In this document: piece after piece, positions 7,201-15,262 of the stretch | How the letters are laid out: every line of letters begins with the position of its first letter | Numbering within the stretch: position 1 is the stretch's first letter | NCBI GenBank assembly: GCA_947625365.1 | Contig: CANQNZ010000008.1 | Span: 1-24,929, forward strand | Direction: 5' to 3' | From: an uncultured Bacilli bacterium | GTDB lineage: Bacteria > Bacillota_I > Bacilli_A > RF39 > UBA660 | Length of the DNA stretch: 24,929 bases | Notes under the pieces: model-generated | The model's input: the letters and a program-made list of their open reading frames with translations, nothing else | Told to the model about the DNA's origin: nothing | Databases searched by the model: none | Translations under genes and position numbers: made by a program

Positions 7201-7229
7201 ATTATAACATGCTGGAATAGATAGTGCAA
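7201..7229 (-). promoter_or_regulatory. Promoter of the YwiB-like gene
   Basis: Minus strand TTGCAC (7224-7229), exactly 17 bases, then TATAAT (7201-7206) with a TG extension (TGTTATAAT). The predicted transcript starts near 7194, about 20 bases before the TTG start codon. This fixes the start and excludes the longer open frame. Confidence 0.8.
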
Positions 7230-7356
7230 TCTTTTTTATTGAGGTTTCTTATATACTTTTTTAAATAAGAACTTTCGGCGTTATTTTTTAATTTAATCTT
7301 TCTTAATTTAACTTATAAATATTTAAAGTTTTTTCATAATAATAAAAGGTGAGATT

Positions 7357-9309
7357 ATGAAAAAGCTTTCTTTTTTTATTAAAAGTTGTATTTTTTTATG
7401 CGTATTAGGAATATTAACGATTATCGGTCTTTATACTTATGCTTTTTTTAGTCCCAAAATAGAACTTAAAAGTGCTAATCAGTTTTATATTTATGATAAT
7501 AATGAAGAAATGGTCTATGAAGGGTCAGGTACAATTAAATGGGTCGATTTAGAAGATATTTCTCCTAATCTAATCAATGCTGTTATCAGTATTGAAGATA
7601 AGAACTTTTATAAACATAAAGGTTTTGATTATTTGCGAATTGCTAAAGCTCTTTTTAGTAATTTAAAAAATCGTAATATTGTGCAAGGTGCTTCAACAAT
7701 TAGTCAACAATATATTAAAAATATGTATCTAGACTTTGATAAAACCTGGTCTAGAAAAATTGAAGAAGCTTTTTTAACTTTAGAATTAGAAATGCATTAT
7801 TCTAAAGAGGAAATTTTAGAAGGATATTTAAACACTATTAATTATGGACAAGGAAATTACGGAGTAGAAAATGCTAGTCAATATTATTTTAATAAAAGTG
7901 CTAAAGATTTAACTTTAGAAGAAGCTACTATCCTAGCAGGCATTCCGAAAAGTCCCAGTAATTATAATCCTGTAAGTGATTTAAAAAAATCTATTAAAAG
8001 AGCTAATTTAGTTGCGACCGCAATGGTTAATAATAAGTATATTTCTGAAGATGAAAAAGAAAGTTTAAATTATAATTCTTTAAATATCGTAGGACAAAGA
8101 AAAACTAATAACTTACAAACTCTAATGTATTATCAAGATGCTGTTTTAAATGAACTTAATAGTTTAGATAATATTCCTAAGTCTTTAATAGACTCGGGGG
8201 GACTTAAAATTTATACTACTTTAGATTTAAATGCTCAAGAAACACTGGAAAACGCAATTATCAATAATATGGAAGGTAGTAATTTAGAAGTAGCTAGTGT
8301 TATTATTAATCCGCAAAATGGTGGGGTGTCAGCTTTAGTTGGCGGTTATGACTATGCCAAAAGTCAGTATAACAGAGCTGTTAGTTCCAAAAGACAAGTT
8401 GGCTCTACAATGAAACCTATTTTATACTATGCCGCTCTAGAAAACAATTTTACCTCGGCAACGACTTTTTTATCTGCTCCTACAACTTTTAGTTTAGCTA
8501 ATAATAAAACTTATTCCCCTTCTAATTATAATGATAAATATGCCAATAAGGAAATAACTATGGCTGCTGCTATTTCATATTCAGATAATATTTATGCCGT
8601 TAAGACTCATTTGTTTTTAGGAGAAAACATTTTAGTAAATATGGCTCACAAAATGGGTATTAAAGAAGAACTTAAGGCTAACGCCTCTTTACCTTTAGGA
8701 ACATCAGAAATGTCTATGCTTGATTTTGCTAATGCTTATACTACTTTAGCTAGTGGTGGTTTTAAAAGAAATATTCATTTTATTAAAAAGGTGGAAGATT
8801 TAAATGGTAATGTATTATACGAATATAAAAATAAAAAAGATTTAGTTTTGAACGCTAATTATGTATATATTTTAAATGAATTATTAACATCAACTTATAA
8901 TAGTGCTTTTATTGATTATAACTCACCTACCGTTATGTCTCTTGCTTCTAGTCTTACTAAGAAATATGCTATTAAAACTGGTTCTACAGGTACTGATTGT
9001 TGGATGATTGGTTATAATAAAGACCATTTAATGATGGTTTGGAATGGTTATGATGATAGTAGTCCTGTTAAGGTAAGTGATGGACAAATATCCAAAAAGA
9101 TTTGGGTGGAAACTACAGAGAAATTATTAGAAGGAAAAAATGACACTTGGTATAAAGTGCCACCTAATATTATAGGAATTCCCTTAAATGCTATTACGGG
9201 TAAAGATGATGAAAGCAGTAAAAACTCGAATATATTTTATTTTGTTAAAGGAACTGAACCAGGAGCTTCTGAAGAAATCTTAGTAGCAAAAGATACTACC
9301 CTTGAGTAG
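7357..9309 (+). CDS. Class A penicillin-binding protein (transglycosylase/transpeptidase)
   Basis: A 650-residue bifunctional peptidoglycan synthase. After a short cytoplasmic start and a membrane anchor (about 10-31) comes the GT51 glycosyltransferase domain: EDKNFYKHKGFD with catalytic Glu80, GASTISQQ (111-118) and RKIEEAFLTLELE (133-145). The transpeptidase domain has Ser350 in STMK, SDN at 409-411 and KTG at 540-542. All active-site motifs are intact. The best B. subtilis counterparts are PbpF/PbpG (sporulation-associated class A PBPs); pbpG lies in the same wider neighbourhood as ywiB, but orthology is an inference. The ATG follows AAAGGTGAG. Only weak promoter matches occur upstream (TATAAA at 7314-7319). 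It is transcribed against the direction of replication, unlike every other gene left of the origin, and overlaps the parB 3' end by 14 bases. Confidence 0.95.
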   Translation: MKKLSFFIKSCIFLCVLGILTIIGLYTYAFFSPKIELKSANQFYIYDNNEEMVYEGSGTIKWVDLEDISPNLINAVISIEDKNFYKHKGFDYLRIAKALFSNLKNRNIVQGASTISQQYIKNMYLDFDKTWSRKIEEAFLTLELEMHYSKEEILEGYLNTINYGQGNYGVENASQYYFNKSAKDLTLEEATILAGIPKSPSNYNPVSDLKKSIKRANLVATAMVNNKYISEDEKESLNYNSLNIVGQRKTNNLQTLMYYQDAVLNELNSLDNIPKSLIDSGGLKIYTTLDLNAQETLENAIINNMEGSNLEVASVIINPQNGGVSALVGGYDYAKSQYNRAVSSKRQVGSTMKPILYYAALENNFTSATTFLSAPTTFSLANNKTYSPSNYNDKYANKEITMAAAISYSDNIYAVKTHLFLGENILVNMAHKMGIKEELKANASLPLGTSEMSMLDFANAYTTLASGGFKRNIHFIKKVEDLNGNVLYEYKNKKDLVLNANYVYILNELLTSTYNSAFIDYNSPTVMSLASSLTKKYAIKTGSTGTDCWMIGYNKDHLMMVWNGYDDSSPVKVSDGQISKKIWVETTEKLLEGKNDTWYKVPPNIIGIPLNAITGKDDESSKNSNIFYFVKGTEPGASEEILVAKDTTLE

Positions 9310-9326
9310 TATCCTTTTTTATTTTT
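9292..9326. terminator. Bidirectional terminator shared by pbp and parB
   Basis: GATACTAC (9292-9299), 6-base loop, GTAGTATC (9306-9313): a perfect 8-bp stem. On the plus strand it is followed by CTTTTTTATTTTT, and on the minus strand by TTTT. The parB stop (9296-9298) lies in the left arm and the pbp stop (9307-9309) in the right arm, so both convergent genes end inside it. Confidence 0.88.
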
Positions 9327-10549
9327 ATAATTATTTGATATTCGTTTTCTAAATCCACTTCTTCGCTATCAACTTTAAAGCCTTTCTCTTTTAAGACATC
9401 AAGTATTTCTCGCGTATTATTAATAGCACTTTTTAAGTCTAGTCCGGCGGCCTCTTGCTGTTTAGCTTCATAGTCTGGATCTAATAATTCCACTTGGTCC
9501 ATTGGGTCAAATAAAGTTTCTAACTGTGGTTCAGGTTCTGGTGCTGGCGTTAAATCGATTACCGGTTTATCTTTTTCCACAGGGGCTTGCGGAGGTATTA
9601 CCGGATTTTCCGGTGGTAAATCGATAAATTTATTTGGCTCTGGAGTAGCAGGAGCAGCCACACTTGGCATAGGGGCTGGATTACTATTAAATATACTACT
9701 ATCTCCTGATAAAGTATTTAAATTAGCTGACTCATCTTCCAAAAAGTTGAAGAATTTATTTGGCATTTTACCATTATTATCTGGTTGCGCAGCAGGCTGA
9801 GGATTAGGACGTGGTGCTTGGTTATCAAAATTAAAGAAAGTCTTACCTGCTCCTGTATTAGGAGAAACAATATCACTAGCCTTTTCTTTAATATCATCTA
9901 CATTTTGAGAAATTGTTACGAGTGGTATTCCGCCATCTTCAGCCTGTTCCGATTTTTTTATTTCCATGTCTAATTGTCTAACAGTTAAACGTTCGTTTAT
10001 AATTTTATTTAACCATTCTCTTTGTTTATCTTTGTTAGCAACAGCTAGCAAACTTCTCGCATGTCTTTCCGAAATTTGCCCATTTAATAAAGCTTGTTGG
10101 ACGGATTCATCTAAGTTTAAAAGACGTAATTTATTAGCAATAGCTGGTTGGGATACTCCCATTTTCTTGGCTAATTGTTCTTGAGTTAAATATCCTTTAT
10201 CTAAAATATTTTTATAACTTCTAGCTTCTTCGATTGCCGTCAAATCTTTTCGTTGAACATTTTCAACTAAAGCAACTTCCGCACTAGTTTGGTCATCAAC
10301 ATTAGAAATAATTGCAGGAACAGTGGTAAGACCTGCCATACTTGCGGCACGATAACGTCTTTCTCCGGCGATTATTTCATATTTAGCACCCATTTTTCGC
10401 AAAACTAATGGTTGAATTATTCCATGTTCTTTGATTGATTGAGCAAGTTCTTGTAATTCTTGTTCATCAAAAGTAACACGTGGTTGAAATTGATTAGGAA
10501 TAATATCTGTTAGAGCTATTTGTAAAACTTCTTGATTTGTATCATTCAT
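9296..10549 (-). CDS. parB: ParB/Spo0J-family CTP-dependent DNA clamp with a long repeat-bearing linker
   Basis: Chromosome partition protein that binds parS sites, loads as a CTP-switched clamp and recruits SMC. The N-terminal CTPase domain (about 10-115) has GERRYRA (62-68) and ENVQRKDLTAIEEA (96-109); a helix-turn-helix follows (TQEQLAKKMGVSQPAIANKL, 122-141), then GQISERHARSLL (157-168). Length is 417 residues against about 280-290 for Spo0J. The excess is a disordered Pro/Asn/Asp-rich linker (about 200-365) with five related short motifs (see findings). The last 50 residues, about 366-412 (LKSAINNTREILDVLKEKG, then YQIIIKI), resemble a C-terminal dimerisation domain. No parA (soj) or noc is adjacent, unlike most Bacillota origins. 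The ATG follows AAAAGGGG; a good promoter lies at 10584-10612. Confidence 0.93.
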   Translation of the reverse strand: MNDTNQEVLQIALTDIIPNQFQPRVTFDEQELQELAQSIKEHGIIQPLVLRKMGAKYEIIAGERRYRAASMAGLTTVPAIISNVDDQTSAEVALVENVQRKDLTAIEEARSYKNILDKGYLTQEQLAKKMGVSQPAIANKLRLLNLDESVQQALLNGQISERHARSLLAVANKDKQREWLNKIINERLTVRQLDMEIKKSEQAEDGGIPLVTISQNVDDIKEKASDIVSPNTGAGKTFFNFDNQAPRPNPQPAAQPDNNGKMPNKFFNFLEDESANLNTLSGDSSIFNSNPAPMPSVAAPATPEPNKFIDLPPENPVIPPQAPVEKDKPVIDLTPAPEPEPQLETLFDPMDQVELLDPDYEAKQQEAAGLDLKSAINNTREILDVLKEKGFKVDSEEVDLENEYQIIIKIKKDTTQG

Positions 10550-10583
10550 ACTTAATGCCCCTTTTTATTTTATTCTATTATTC

Positions 10584-10612
10584 ATTTTATCAGCTTTTTA
10601 ACAACTTTTCAA
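10584..10612 (-). promoter_or_regulatory. Promoter of parB
   Basis: Minus strand TTGAAA (10607-10612), 17 bases, TAAAAT (10584-10589) with a TG extension (TGATAAAAT), about 35 bases before the parB ATG. Confidence 0.72.
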
Positions 10613-10624
10613 TTATTAATGACG

Positions 10625-10655
10625 GAAAAAGAAAAAATAGCATTTCTACATTTTC
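10625..10655 (-). terminator. Weak intrinsic terminator after rsmG
   Basis: On the minus strand GAAAATGTAG and CTATTTTTTC form a 10-base stem with one mismatch and one G-U pair around a 5-base loop, then a TTTTTC tract. It begins right after the rsmG stop. Confidence 0.45.
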
Positions 10656-11369
10656 TTACAAAGGCTTCTTTTTGATTTTATCGTAAGCTCTTGGATATTT
10701 TTCCGGAGTTATTTCTAATTTTTTTATTTTAACTAGATTTCTGATAGACTCTTCTTTTGGTAAGTTAAAAGTAATTATCTGCTCTATCTGCCCTTTTAAA
10801 ATATTAAGTTCATTACTAACAGTTTGTATTTCTTGCTCAATATTTCCTTTTAATGCTATAAAATATCCTTCCACTTTAACTAAAGGGAAACATAATTCTA
10901 TTAAGGTATTTAAATTAGCAACTGCTCTTGATGTTACTAAATCATACCTTTCTCTATTTTTTAAAGCATATATTTCACATCTATCATGAATAAGGTTGAT
11001 ATTATCTAAATTTAATTTATTAATAACTTCATTAATAAATAGTATCTTTTTGTTGTTAGAGTCAATAATATCTAACTTTAAATGAGGAAAACAAATCTTT
11101 AAGACAAGGCCAGGAAAACCAGCACCACTTCCTACGTCTAATATAGTTTTAATATTATTTAAATCAATAGCTTTAACAATTGTTAAACTATCATAAAAGT
11201 GTTTAAGATAAACATCCTCTTCTTGAGTTATGGAGGTTAAATTCATTTTAGCATTCCAAAAAATCAAAAGCTGATAATAGTCATTTAATTGCTGCATTTG
11301 CTCTGAGGATAGTTTAATTCCTAATTTGTTTATTTCTTTTATAAATGTTTCTTTATTCATTTTTGCCAT
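10656..11369 (-). CDS. rsmG: 16S rRNA (guanine-527-N7)-methyltransferase
   Basis: RsmG (GidB) adds the m7G at position 527 of 16S rRNA, near the streptomycin site, using SAM. Diagnostic motifs are MNLTSIT (42-48), KHFYDSL (56-62), the SAM loop ILDVGSGAGFPG (76-87), and SRAVA. Length (237) is typical. The start is uncertain: the ATG at 11369 has a poorly placed purine stretch only one base away, while the ATG at 11360 lies 10 bases after it and would give 234 residues. Either start overlaps the end of mnmG, so the two are translationally coupled as is usual at this locus. Confidence 0.95.
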   Translation of the reverse strand: MAKMNKETFIKEINKLGIKLSSEQMQQLNDYYQLLIFWNAKMNLTSITQEEDVYLKHFYDSLTIVKAIDLNNIKTILDVGSGAGFPGLVLKICFPHLKLDIIDSNNKKILFINEVINKLNLDNINLIHDRCEIYALKNRERYDLVTSRAVANLNTLIELCFPLVKVEGYFIALKGNIEQEIQTVSNELNILKGQIEQIITFNLPKEESIRNLVKIKKLEITPEKYPRAYDKIKKKPL

Positions 11370-13215
11370 ACTCTTTCTTTAAATATACAGTTAAGACCGC
11401 AATATCAGCAGGATTTACGCCACTTATTCGCGTAGCTTGAGCAATTGTTACAGGTTTTACTTGTTTTAATTTTCCCCGCGCTTCCGTAGCTAAATTACTT
11501 ACTTTATCATAATCTATATCTTCAGGAATTTGTTTATCTTCTAAGTTTAATAATTTTTCAACTTCTTTATTAGTTTTGTTAATGTACCCTTCATATTTAA
11601 TAGCAATTTCGACTTGTTCTAGAACTTCACTAGTATAATTTAAATCTATAAAGTTTTTTAAAAATTCTATATTAATTTCCGGTCTTTTTAAAAGTTGAGC
11701 CAAATTTTCTGAACGGCTTGGAAGGTCAATATTATTTTCCAAAAATATTTTTTGAGTTTTAGCATTTATTTTTAAATTGGTTGTTAATAACTTTTCTGTT
11801 ACTTGTTTGATTTGCTCCTCTTTTAATTTCAGATTTGCATATTGTTTTTCATTTATTAGCCCTACTTCATAGCCGTATTTTCGCAATCTTAAATCCGCAT
11901 TATCTCCTCTTAATATTAAGCGGTACTCGGCGCGAGAAGTAAGCAAGCGATATGGCTCTTTTGTCCCCTTAGTAACTAAATCATCTATTAATACGCCAAT
12001 ATAAGCTTCATTTCTTTTTAAAACTAGTGGTTTTTTATTATCAAGTTTTAATGCCGCATTTATTCCGGCGATTAAACCTTGACAGGCCGCCTCTTCGTAA
12101 CCACTTGTTCCATTAATTTGGCCGGCTGTAAATAAATTTTCAACGATTTTGGTTTCTAAAGAACTTTTTAATTGTAAAGGATTAATAGCATCATATTCTA
12201 TAGCATACGCATTTTTTAAAATTTTGGCATGTTCAAAACCTTCTAAACTATGTACCATTTTTTCCTGAATATCTATGGGCATGCTAGTAGAGAAACCTTG
12301 TAAGTACCATTCATCATTTAAAGCTGTTTCTGGTTCAAAAAATAATTGATGACGATTTTTATCACTAAAACGCACTATTTTATCTTCAATAGATGGACAA
12401 TATCTAGGTCCTACTCCTTCGACATATCCTCCATACATACTTGACTTTTCTAGATTTTGATTAATTATTTCATGAGTTTTAGCATTGGTATAAACTAAAT
12501 AACAACTTTCTTGCTGGTCTTTGTCATAGGTCGGCTTATTATCAAAGCTAAAAGTATAATATTTATCGTCACCTTTTTCTTCTTGCAGTCTGCTTAAATC
12601 AACGGAATTTTTATCTATTCTTGGTGGCGTTCCTGTTTTAAGTCTTTGAATTTCAAAACCTAAAAAGCGAAGATTATCACTAAGATTTTTGGATTCTTTC
12701 TCACCATGTGGTCCACCGGCGGTTTTACTAGAGCCTATTAAGATTTTAGCTTTTAGATATGTACCTGTAGTTAAAATAACTGCTTTAGATAATATTTTTT
12801 CAAAAGTTGATAAAACTATCCCTTTTATTTTATTATCCTCCACTATTAAATCTTCAACCATCGCTTCTTTTATTTCTAAATTTTTATTAGCTTTTAATAC
12901 ACCTAACATTTTTTGCGGGTAAACTTTTTTATCTGCTTGAGCACGTAATGACCTTACTGCAGGGCCTTTTTTGGAATTTAGCATTTTTATCTGCAATAGT
13001 GAGCTATCGGCCACTTTTCCCATTATCCCTCCTAAAGCATCTATTTCTCTTACAACAATTCCTTTAGCTGTTCCACCAATAGAAGGATTACAAGGCATAT
13101 CTGCAATATTATTTATATTAGCAGTAACTAATAAGGTTTTCTTACCCATTTTACTTGCAGCATAAGCCGCCTCGCAACCTGCGTGCCCTCCTCCTACTAC
13201 AATTATATCGTACAT
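11353..13215 (-). CDS. mnmG: tRNA uridine-5-carboxymethylaminomethyl modification enzyme, FAD subunit
   Basis: MnmG (GidA) partners with MnmE to install the carboxymethylaminomethyl group on wobble U34 of tRNAs, using FAD, NADH and methylene-tetrahydrofolate. The protein opens MYDIIVVGGGHAGCEAA with the Rossmann FAD loop at 8-13, followed by MPCNPSIGG (40-48) and, in the C-terminal half, TSGYEEAACQGLIAG. The frame extends to a TTG at 13239 inside the end of mnmE, but the family start (M-YDIIVVGGG) is the ATG at 13213-13215, 8 bases after the mnmE stop, giving 620 residues. GTGAT just upstream can serve as ribosome site. It is in operon with mnmE, its functional partner, and rsmG. Confidence 0.97.
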   Translation of the reverse strand: MYDIIVVGGGHAGCEAAYAASKMGKKTLLVTANINNIADMPCNPSIGGTAKGIVVREIDALGGIMGKVADSSLLQIKMLNSKKGPAVRSLRAQADKKVYPQKMLGVLKANKNLEIKEAMVEDLIVEDNKIKGIVLSTFEKILSKAVILTTGTYLKAKILIGSSKTAGGPHGEKESKNLSDNLRFLGFEIQRLKTGTPPRIDKNSVDLSRLQEEKGDDKYYTFSFDNKPTYDKDQQESCYLVYTNAKTHEIINQNLEKSSMYGGYVEGVGPRYCPSIEDKIVRFSDKNRHQLFFEPETALNDEWYLQGFSTSMPIDIQEKMVHSLEGFEHAKILKNAYAIEYDAINPLQLKSSLETKIVENLFTAGQINGTSGYEEAACQGLIAGINAALKLDNKKPLVLKRNEAYIGVLIDDLVTKGTKEPYRLLTSRAEYRLILRGDNADLRLRKYGYEVGLINEKQYANLKLKEEQIKQVTEKLLTTNLKINAKTQKIFLENNIDLPSRSENLAQLLKRPEINIEFLKNFIDLNYTSEVLEQVEIAIKYEGYINKTNKEVEKLLNLEDKQIPEDIDYDKVSNLATEARGKLKQVKPVTIAQATRISGVNPADIAVLTVYLKKEYGKNE

Positions 13216-13223
13216 TTTTATCA

Positions 13224-14567
13224 CTACTTTCCTAAACAAAAGTTTTTAAATAACTCGTCAATTAATTCATCTTTATAAGTTTCTCCCGTTATTTCTCCTA
13301 GTAAATCATAAGCTTGTTTTAAATCTATTTCTAACATATCTACAGGAGTTTGTTTTTCTATCTGTTTTGAAATATTTTCAAGTTTTTGCTGACACTTTTT
13401 TAAAAGAGCAATTTGTCTAGCATTACTTACATAAGTAAAATCTTGAGTATTAATTTTATTTAGATTAAATTCTTTAATCATTTGCTCTTTTAATGGTTTT
13501 ATTCCTTCTTCTGTAAGAGTATTTCCATAAATTGCTGATGTTACTTTATCTATTTTTAAAGGTTTATCATTTTTATTTACAAATATTATTCGTGGAGTAT
13601 TTTTAGTAATTGAAAGAATTTCTTTGTCCTCATCACTAAGCTTTTCTTGCCCATTTAAAACACATATTACTAAATCAGCAATCTTACTTATTTCTTTAGA
13701 TTTATCTACCCCTATTTTTTCTATTTCATCTGTTGTTTGTCTTATTCCTGCTGTATCGATAAAATTAAACTTTATTCCTTTAATTGTTATACTTCCTTCA
13801 ACTATATCACGTGTTGTTCCGGCTACATTAGTAACAATTGCTTTATTTTCATCCAATAATCTATTTAAAATACTACTTTTACCTACATTTGGCTTACCTA
13901 TTAAAGCGACATTTATTCCATCTTTAATAATTTTACCATCTTTAGCTGTATTTAAAATTTCTTTTAATTTTTTTAATATATGTTCATTTTTAGTTTTAAG
14001 AAGGTCAATTGTTATTTCCTCAGCATCTTCATATTCTGGATAATCAATATTAACGGCGATATTTGCAAGAACTTCAAGAATTTCTTGACGTAACTCTTTA
14101 ATAATTTTTGATAAATTTCCTTTAATACTATTTAAAGATAAATTGCGACTAGCCTCAGTAGTTGAAGCAATTAAGTCACTTACCGCTTCGGCTTGAACTA
14201 AATCAATTCGTCCATTTAAAAAGGCTCTTTTAGTAAATTCTCCTCCTTCTGCCAAGCGACAACCAAGAGTTAAAAGAATTTCTAATATCTTATTTACAGT
14301 GGCTATAGAACCATGACAATTTATTTCGACAATATCTTCTTTAGTATAAGTTTTAGGAGCTTTCATTATAGTTACTAAAACCTCATCTATTGTTTGTTTT
14401 TCATATTCTATATATCCATAATTAATAGTATGACTAGCAGCTCTTGTTAAATCTTTGCTTTTAAATATTTTATTAACAATTGTAATAGCATCTTGTCCAC
14501 TTAATCTAATTATAGAAATAGCACCTACTCCTAAAGCTGTGGATATTGCACATATTGTATCATTCAT
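13224..14567 (-). CDS. mnmE: tRNA uridine-5-carboxymethylaminomethyl modification GTPase
   Basis: MnmE (TrmE) is the GTPase subunit of the MnmE-MnmG tRNA wobble-modification complex. The 447-residue protein has the N-terminal tetrahydrofolate-binding domain (about 1-118, with GEFTKRAFLNGRIDL), a helical domain interrupted by the G domain, and intact GTPase motifs: G1 GKPNVGKS (224-231), G2 GTTRD (250-254), G3 DTAG (271-274) and G4 NKND (331-334). The C terminus ends in the essential CLGK (444-447), whose Cys is conserved in the family. Strong ribosome site AAGGAGAAT. It has its own promoter overlapping a perfect 14-bp palindrome, and is separated from jag by a terminator. Confidence 0.97.
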   Translation of the reverse strand: MNDTICAISTALGVGAISIIRLSGQDAITIVNKIFKSKDLTRAASHTINYGYIEYEKQTIDEVLVTIMKAPKTYTKEDIVEINCHGSIATVNKILEILLTLGCRLAEGGEFTKRAFLNGRIDLVQAEAVSDLIASTTEASRNLSLNSIKGNLSKIIKELRQEILEVLANIAVNIDYPEYEDAEEITIDLLKTKNEHILKKLKEILNTAKDGKIIKDGINVALIGKPNVGKSSILNRLLDENKAIVTNVAGTTRDIVEGSITIKGIKFNFIDTAGIRQTTDEIEKIGVDKSKEISKIADLVICVLNGQEKLSDEDKEILSITKNTPRIIFVNKNDKPLKIDKVTSAIYGNTLTEEGIKPLKEQMIKEFNLNKINTQDFTYVSNARQIALLKKCQQKLENISKQIEKQTPVDMLEIDLKQAYDLLGEITGETYKDELIDELFKNFCLGK

Positions 14568-14589
14568 AGAAATTCTCCTTCCTTCGCGT

Positions 14590-14619
14590 ATTATAGCATG
14601 CTATAGGATAAAAAAACAA
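14590..14619 (-). promoter_or_regulatory. Promoter of mnmE overlapping a 14-bp palindrome
   Basis: Minus strand TATAAT (14590-14595) with a TG extension (TGCTATAAT). A weak -35 (TTGTTT, 14614-14619, 18-base spacer) falls in the T tract of the jag terminator. The perfect palindrome TATAGCATGCTATA (14592-14605) covers most of the -10 and the adjacent spacer and could be an operator. Confidence 0.65.
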
Positions 14620-14638
14620 TAAGCTTAAACTTATTGTT
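14608..14638 (-). terminator. Intrinsic terminator of the rpmH-rnpA-yidC-jag operon
   Basis: On the minus strand AACAATAAG, a 6-base loop and CTTATTGTT form a perfect 9-bp stem, followed by an unbroken T run (TTTTTTTAT). The stem includes the last two bases of the jag stop-codon region (14637-14638). Confidence 0.9.
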
Positions 14639-15245
14639 AATTAACTTTTTTAATAACTACGTGACGATTAGGTTCTTCCCCTTCGCTTATAGTTGTTACT
14701 CCTTTAAATTCTGATAAAGCATTATGAACAATTCTTCTTTCATAAGAATTCATATTTTCAAGACTAGTATCAATTCCTGTTTGATAAACCTCTTTAGCTA
14801 CCCTCTTTGCTAAACGTTCTAAATTAGCATTTTTTTTATCTTTATAATTTTCTACATCTAATATTATATAAGGTAATACCCCTATTTCTTTACTAATCAT
14901 CTGGCGGACTATTAGTTGTAAAGCTGTTAATGTTTGCCCGTTTTTACCAATTAATATGGCATTATTATCAGAAAACATTTTTAAATATATTTGTTCTTCT
15001 CTAATTCTACTTTCAAAAGTGACATTAAGTCCCATTTTCTTTAAAAGTTCTGTTAGAAATTCTTTTACTTCTTCTAAAATATCTTCTAACTTAACAACCT
15101 TTACTACCTGGGTTGTTCCTTTAAATAATCCTCCCTTTTTTTCATAAGTTTTATAAATAACCTGATTTTCTTCTAACTGGTTGGCTGATAAAATTTCTTC
15201 TAAAACCTTTTTCCAGTCTTTTCCACTTTGTTCATATACTTTCAT
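14637..15245 (-). CDS. jag: RNA-binding protein Jag/KhpB (EloR)
   Basis: Cytosolic RNA-binding protein that controls cell elongation and envelope synthesis in Bacillota, usually with KhpA. The 202 residues hold an N-terminal Jag_N domain (1-52, KKVLEEILSANQL and the GLFKG turn), a KH domain with its GKNG loop at 100-103 (ILIGKNGQTLTALQ), and a C-terminal R3H domain with Arg170-x3-His174 (SYERRIVHNALSEF) followed by SEGEEPNRHVVI. All three are intact. The ATG follows AGAAGGTTAG, 17 bases after the yidC stop, in the conserved rpmH-rnpA-yidC-jag order. The gene ends in a strong terminator. Confidence 0.95.
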   Translation of the reverse strand: MKVYEQSGKDWKKVLEEILSANQLEENQVIYKTYEKKGGLFKGTTQVVKVVKLEDILEEVKEFLTELLKKMGLNVTFESRIREEQIYLKMFSDNNAILIGKNGQTLTALQLIVRQMISKEIGVLPYIILDVENYKDKKNANLERLAKRVAKEVYQTGIDTSLENMNSYERRIVHNALSEFKGVTTISEGEEPNRHVVIKKVN

Positions 15246-15262
15246 AAATACTAACCTTCTTA

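Noticed and set aside
7176..7229. Upstream extension of the YwiB-like frame to a TTG at 7229
   Set aside because: The TTG is the -35 of a 17-base-spaced promoter whose TATAAT lies inside the extension, so this segment is not transcribed from that promoter.
7335..7341. CATAATA before pbp, resembling a sigma-G -10
   Set aside because: Transcription would start about seven bases later, within the AAAGGTGAG ribosome site, leaving no usable leader. No -35 match lies at the right spacing.
10470..10490. CACGTG-centred sequences as parS sites (10480 in parB, 13808 in mnmE, 22695 in gyrB)
   Set aside because: Each matches only the CACGTG core and at most one flank of TGTTTCACGTGAAACA; none has the required symmetry. 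No convincing parS was seen in the window.
13216..13239. TTG start for mnmG at 13239
   Set aside because: It overlaps mnmE, and the family's conserved N terminus begins at the ATG at 13215.
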